From positions 1 to 15,581 of the forward strand of contig JANWJY010000022.1 of the NCBI GenBank assembly GCA_025451715.1: 15,581 bases of DNA, read 5' to 3'. Positions within the stretch are counted from its first letter, which is position 1. Every line of letters starts with the position of its first letter. Positions 14,005 to 15,581 of the stretch are shown piece by piece. Position numbers and translations under genes: made by a program. Source of the stretch: Fimbriimonadaceae bacterium (GTDB lineage: Bacteria > Armatimonadota > Fimbriimonadia > Fimbriimonadales > Fimbriimonadaceae). The notes under the pieces are model-generated. The model worked only from the letters and a program-made list of their open reading frames with translations. It was not told where the DNA came from and made no database searches.

Positions 14005-14076
14005 CGGCGACGGCTCGGGATGCACCACTGGGTCGTGAAGCGGGCCCTGCCCCGCCAGCGCGCGAAGCGCGCTTGA
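14005..14076 (+). pseudogene. Third partial copy of the GNAT 3' end (copy C)
   Basis: In frame this reads RRRLGMHHWVVKRALPRQRAKRA-stop, homologous to the last ~23 residues of the GNAT at 12437-13081. Bases 14007-14055 are identical over 49 bp to 13009-13057 of the intact gene. The very end (RAKRA-stop) resembles copy B (RTKRA-stop) rather than the intact gene (FAKHGS-stop). No coding potential of its own is likely. Confidence 0.85.
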
Positions 14077-14103
14077 TGCCCGCCCGACCCACCGATCTAG
14101 CCG

Positions 14104-14631
14104 CTACGGGACGGCCGCAGTGATGACGACCGTAATCGGCTTCGCCTTAAGCTCCATCATCAAGAAGTACTTGACGCCATGCTCCTTAGCAAACTCATCA
14201 TCGACCGCGGGAAACCTGTTCACGACGACAGAGTAGGTCCCTGGCTCCTCCAGACGAAACGTCATGGCGCGCATGTCCCCAAAGTACTTCCCTGGCTCGA
14301 TCAGTACAAAGCCTGTGGCGGAATGGGGCGGGATCCTTCGCAACGTCATGTTCCATTCAGGGTAGTGAACCGACTTGCCCTGTACGTCGTTTACGACAAG
14401 GCCCAGGTTCCAGGTCCGTGCAAAGTCGCCCTCTACGGAAAACGTGAACCTTCCGTCGCTGACGATGCGAACGTCCAGCGCGATCTCCTCGCCAACTTTG
14501 TATGCCTGCTTGGCCGTCGCAACCTCCAACTTGATCTCTGACAAAGCGATTTGCGGTAGCGGCGCGGCGGACGGTGGGCCGCTACCGCTTGCAATGACGC
14601 AACCCACTAGGACGACGAATGCATGAAACAT
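14104..14631 (-). CDS. Exported Ig-like beta-sandwich protein, function unknown
   Basis: A 175-residue protein from ATG 14631, with AGGAG 6 nt upstream and a TATACT box beyond it. The N-terminus MFHAFVVLVGCVIASGSG is a short hydrophobic export signal. LVGC fits a lipobox, but there is no Lys or Arg before it, so lipidation is uncertain. The mature part reads as an Ig-like or BsuPI-type sandwich: IKLEVATAKQAYKVGEEIALDVRIVSDGRFTFSVEGD, then GFVLIEPGKYF and FRLEEPGTYSVVVNRF. 'kqaYkvGEeI.l.vrI' followed by 'l..pGtYsv.v' is typical of domains found in many secreted proteins. The stop lies 27 bp beyond GNAT 3'-end copy C on the opposite strand. The specific role is unknown. Confidence 0.75.
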   Translation of the reverse strand: MFHAFVVLVGCVIASGSGPPSAAPLPQIALSEIKLEVATAKQAYKVGEEIALDVRIVSDGRFTFSVEGDFARTWNLGLVVNDVQGKSVHYPEWNMTLRRIPPHSATGFVLIEPGKYFGDMRAMTFRLEEPGTYSVVVNRFPAVDDEFAKEHGVKYFLMMELKAKPITVVITAAVP

Positions 14632-14637
14632 GAGAGA

Positions 14638-14656
14638 CTCCTGGAGAGAGAGTATA
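14638..14656 (-). promoter_or_regulatory. -10 box (TATACT) and Shine-Dalgarno (AGGAG) for the Ig-like protein gene
   Basis: Minus-strand TATACT (14656-14651) is followed by AGGAG (14642-14638) and, 6 nt later, ATG at 14631. This is the clearest classical leader in the window and contrasts with the leaderless-type starts elsewhere. The -35 region falls against the hairpin repeat at 14675-14693. Confidence 0.5.
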
Positions 14657-14674
14657 CAAGCGGCGCGCGACCGG

Positions 14675-14693
14675 GGTGACCGACCGGATCACC
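14675..14693. repeat. Interspersed hairpin repeat GGTGA-CCG-AC-CGG-A-TCACC, copy 1
   Basis: GGTGACCGACCGGATCACC is a near-perfect inverted repeat (GGTGA/TCACC outer, CCG/CGG inner, one unpaired A). Read on the minus strand its flank continues as GGTGGCCGAGGTG, shared with copy 3. It lies between two divergently arranged minus-strand genes' boundaries: upstream of the 14104-14631 gene and downstream of the 14722-15090 gene. No T-tract follows, so it is not a classical terminator. Confidence 0.6.
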
Positions 14694-14721
14694 TCGGCCA
14701 CCGACGCGGACAAGCGTGGAA

Positions 14722-15090
14722 CTATGTCCCGACGGATTCGATGAAAGTAACGCGGTCATTCGCGTCAACCTGGACGTAGACGAGCGTATTCCCGTACTGA
14801 TAGATCAGGACGCGATGATCGATTGTCTTGACGTGCGGTTCGGAGTATCCAGGTTCAGGGAACTCATTGCGACCTGACCTGACCTCCTCTCTTGTGATCG
14901 TCTCGCGTGGTTGGCCGTTGTCTGCAATGACGAGGGAGACGTCGTTGCCGAGATACCTGTCCATGTCGTCGGTCAGCGTCGGGTTGAGCATGCCGTTGAT
15001 CTGGACGGCAACCAGCCACCAAGCAAAGAAGACAACGGCCAGGAGTGCACCGAGCAGCACGAACATCTTGAACTTCTTGGCTTCGAGCAT
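14722..15090 (-). CDS. Small single-pass membrane protein, function unknown
   Basis: A 122-residue protein from ATG 15090, with AAGGTGA 3 nt upstream. MLEAKKFKM is a charged start, and residues about 10-30 (FVLLGALLAVVFFAWWLVAVQI) form one transmembrane helix. The remaining ~90 residues are soluble and probably extracytoplasmic: DDMDRYLGNDVSLVIADNGQPRETITREEVRSG, then HRVLIYQYGNTLVYVQVDANDRVTFIESVG. The last segment, 'vliYqYg...vyv.vd.ndrVtfIes', looks like a small beta domain of the kind seen in BamE-like or periplasmic sensor proteins, but I cannot name a family. It is flanked on both sides by copies of the GGTGA...TCACC hairpin repeat. Confidence 0.72.
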   Translation of the reverse strand: MLEAKKFKMFVLLGALLAVVFFAWWLVAVQINGMLNPTLTDDMDRYLGNDVSLVIADNGQPRETITREEVRSGRNEFPEPGYSEPHVKTIDHRVLIYQYGNTLVYVQVDANDRVTFIESVGT

Positions 15091-15144
15091 GGTTCACCTT
15101 ACATACGGTGCAAGCGGGGTCGGCGCTACAAAAGCGGCGGCAGA

Positions 15145-15180
15145 GTGGCCGCGGTGACCGGTCGGATCACCCCCTGGCCG
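15145..15180. repeat. Interspersed hairpin repeat, copy 2
   Basis: The core GGTGACCGGTCGGATCACC (15153-15171) has the same GGTGA/CCG...CGG/A/TCACC arrangement as copy 1, with loop GT in place of AC. GGCC occurs on both sides (15147-15150 and 15176-15179), extending the symmetry. It sits in the divergent gap between the 14722-15090 and 15239-15526 genes. Confidence 0.6.
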
Positions 15181-15226
15181 TTCGAGACAACCTAGAACAA
15201 GATCCGTGAAACGGCAAAGCAGGGCG

Positions 15227-15232
15227 TACAAT
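15227..15232 (+). promoter_or_regulatory. Putative -10 box (TACAAT) for the gene at 15239, leaderless arrangement
   Basis: TACAAT is followed by GAGCAC (6 nt) and ATG at 15239. It is the best match to the bacterial -10 consensus among the start-proximal boxes here and supports ATG 15239 over the earlier in-frame GTG at 15206. No -35 or ribosome binding site is obvious. Confidence 0.45.
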
Positions 15233-15238
15233 GAGCAC

Positions 15239-15526
15239 ATGCCTCGCGCAAAGCCGACATGGTTCTGGCTCGCGCCGATCCTCGTCGCCATTGGCCACTG
15301 GGAGCGAACCTTCTACTGCAAGGAGTGGAGTCATAGTCGCTATGCACACACCGAGTACCGATACATCTACGACAGCGTGACACCCTACTACTGGGCAACC
15401 ACCGCGCTTGCCGCGATCGTGTTACTCATCTTTGGATTGAGGGCCGAAGCAATCCCCGCCTGGCTGCTCTCTATCGCCCTCTTCTTCCTCGGCTGGTGGC
15501 TCATCGTCCCTGTCTTCCTAACGTGA
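15239..15526 (+). CDS. Small integral membrane protein, function unknown
   Basis: A 95-residue protein from ATG 15239. Two clear hydrophobic helices are visible at about 52-67 (WATTALAAIVLLIFGL) and 72-92 (IPAWLLSIALFFLGWWLIVPV). A weaker one lies near the start (WFWLAPILVAIGHW). An aromatic, Tyr-rich segment (YCKEWSHSRYAHTEYRYIYDSVTPYYW) links the first and second and probably lies outside the cytoplasm. No family is recognised. The start choice rests on the TACAAT box 6 nt upstream. It is divergent from the 14722-15090 gene and lies between hairpin-repeat copies 2 and 3. Confidence 0.62.
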   Translation: MPRAKPTWFWLAPILVAIGHWERTFYCKEWSHSRYAHTEYRYIYDSVTPYYWATTALAAIVLLIFGLRAEAIPAWLLSIALFFLGWWLIVPVFLT

Positions 15527-15528
15527 TT

Positions 15529-15566
15529 GGTCGGGTGGCCGAGGTGTCCTGCCGGATCGCATCGGG
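15529..15566. repeat. Interspersed hairpin repeat, degenerate copy 3
   Basis: GGGTGGCCGAGGTGTCC followed by TGCCGGATCGCATCGGG. The left half matches the minus strand of copy 1 (GGTGGCCGAGGTGATCC). The inner TGCCGGATC resembles the copy 2 core, but the TCACC arm is lost, so the hairpin is weaker. It lies just after the stop of the 15239-15526 gene, and the rest of the window (to 15581) shows nothing else. Confidence 0.45.
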
Positions 15567-15581
15567 ATTGTCCAAGGCACC

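Noticed and set aside
12971..14076. Integron cassette array with attC sites
   Set aside because: The single-gene-plus-repeat layout is reminiscent, but the repeats are coding 3' ends of a GNAT gene, show no paired R/L core sites, and no integrase is present in the window.
14675..14693. Intrinsic terminator for the 14722-15090 gene
   Set aside because: The hairpin is present but no T-rich tract follows on either strand, and the same hairpin recurs at non-terminator positions.

Overview
This is a compact, GC-rich stretch of bacterial chromosome with no RNA gene, CRISPR array, transposase or integrase that I can see. Lipobox lipoproteins, a secretin/TonB-type short N-terminal (STN-like) domain in an exported protein, a Tat-exported glycosidase and a flagellar cap protein suggest a motile diderm. 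Several start codons lie 5-7 nt after a TANNNT box, as in the leaderless genes of Deinococcus and some deep-branching phyla. With the GH116 plus levanase-like module and the CCCCTCTCC-type repeat, this makes me lean towards Armatimonadota (Fimbriimonadia-like) or another planctomycete-like lineage. That placement is inference with low to moderate confidence.

Left part (1-7040): the 3' end of fliD runs convergently into a NatA/NatB-type ABC exporter pair on the minus strand. Upstream of it on the same strand is a 1019-residue Tat-exported GH116 beta-glycosidase with an inserted beta-sandwich module. A small cupin gene diverges from the glycosidase and overlaps, stop to stop, gluQ (glutamyl-Q tRNA(Asp) synthetase). 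gluQ follows, probably in one operon, a 758-residue exported STN-like protein of unknown role (7041-9317).

Middle (9318-12436): a membrane-anchored 468-residue protein of unknown function converges on a lone sugar-type ABC permease. The permease diverges from a three-helix membrane protein that has a BamE/SmpA-like C-terminal motif.

Right part (12437-15581): a GNAT acetyltransferase gene is followed by small secreted or membrane proteins, and two extra copies of the acetyltransferase 3' end lie downstream. Each interval between consecutive 3' ends holds exactly one small lipoprotein gene. The acetyltransferase also carries an in-frame palindromic repeat. Beyond it, three copies of a GGTGA...TCACC hairpin repeat separate further small orphan genes. 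This gene-end/cassette arrangement is the most unusual structure in the window. I found no recognisable defence or secondary-metabolite system.

Convergent neighbours often have stops 0-4 bp apart, so the DNA is densely packed with almost no room for classical terminators. All intergenic gaps are shorter than about 150 bp.
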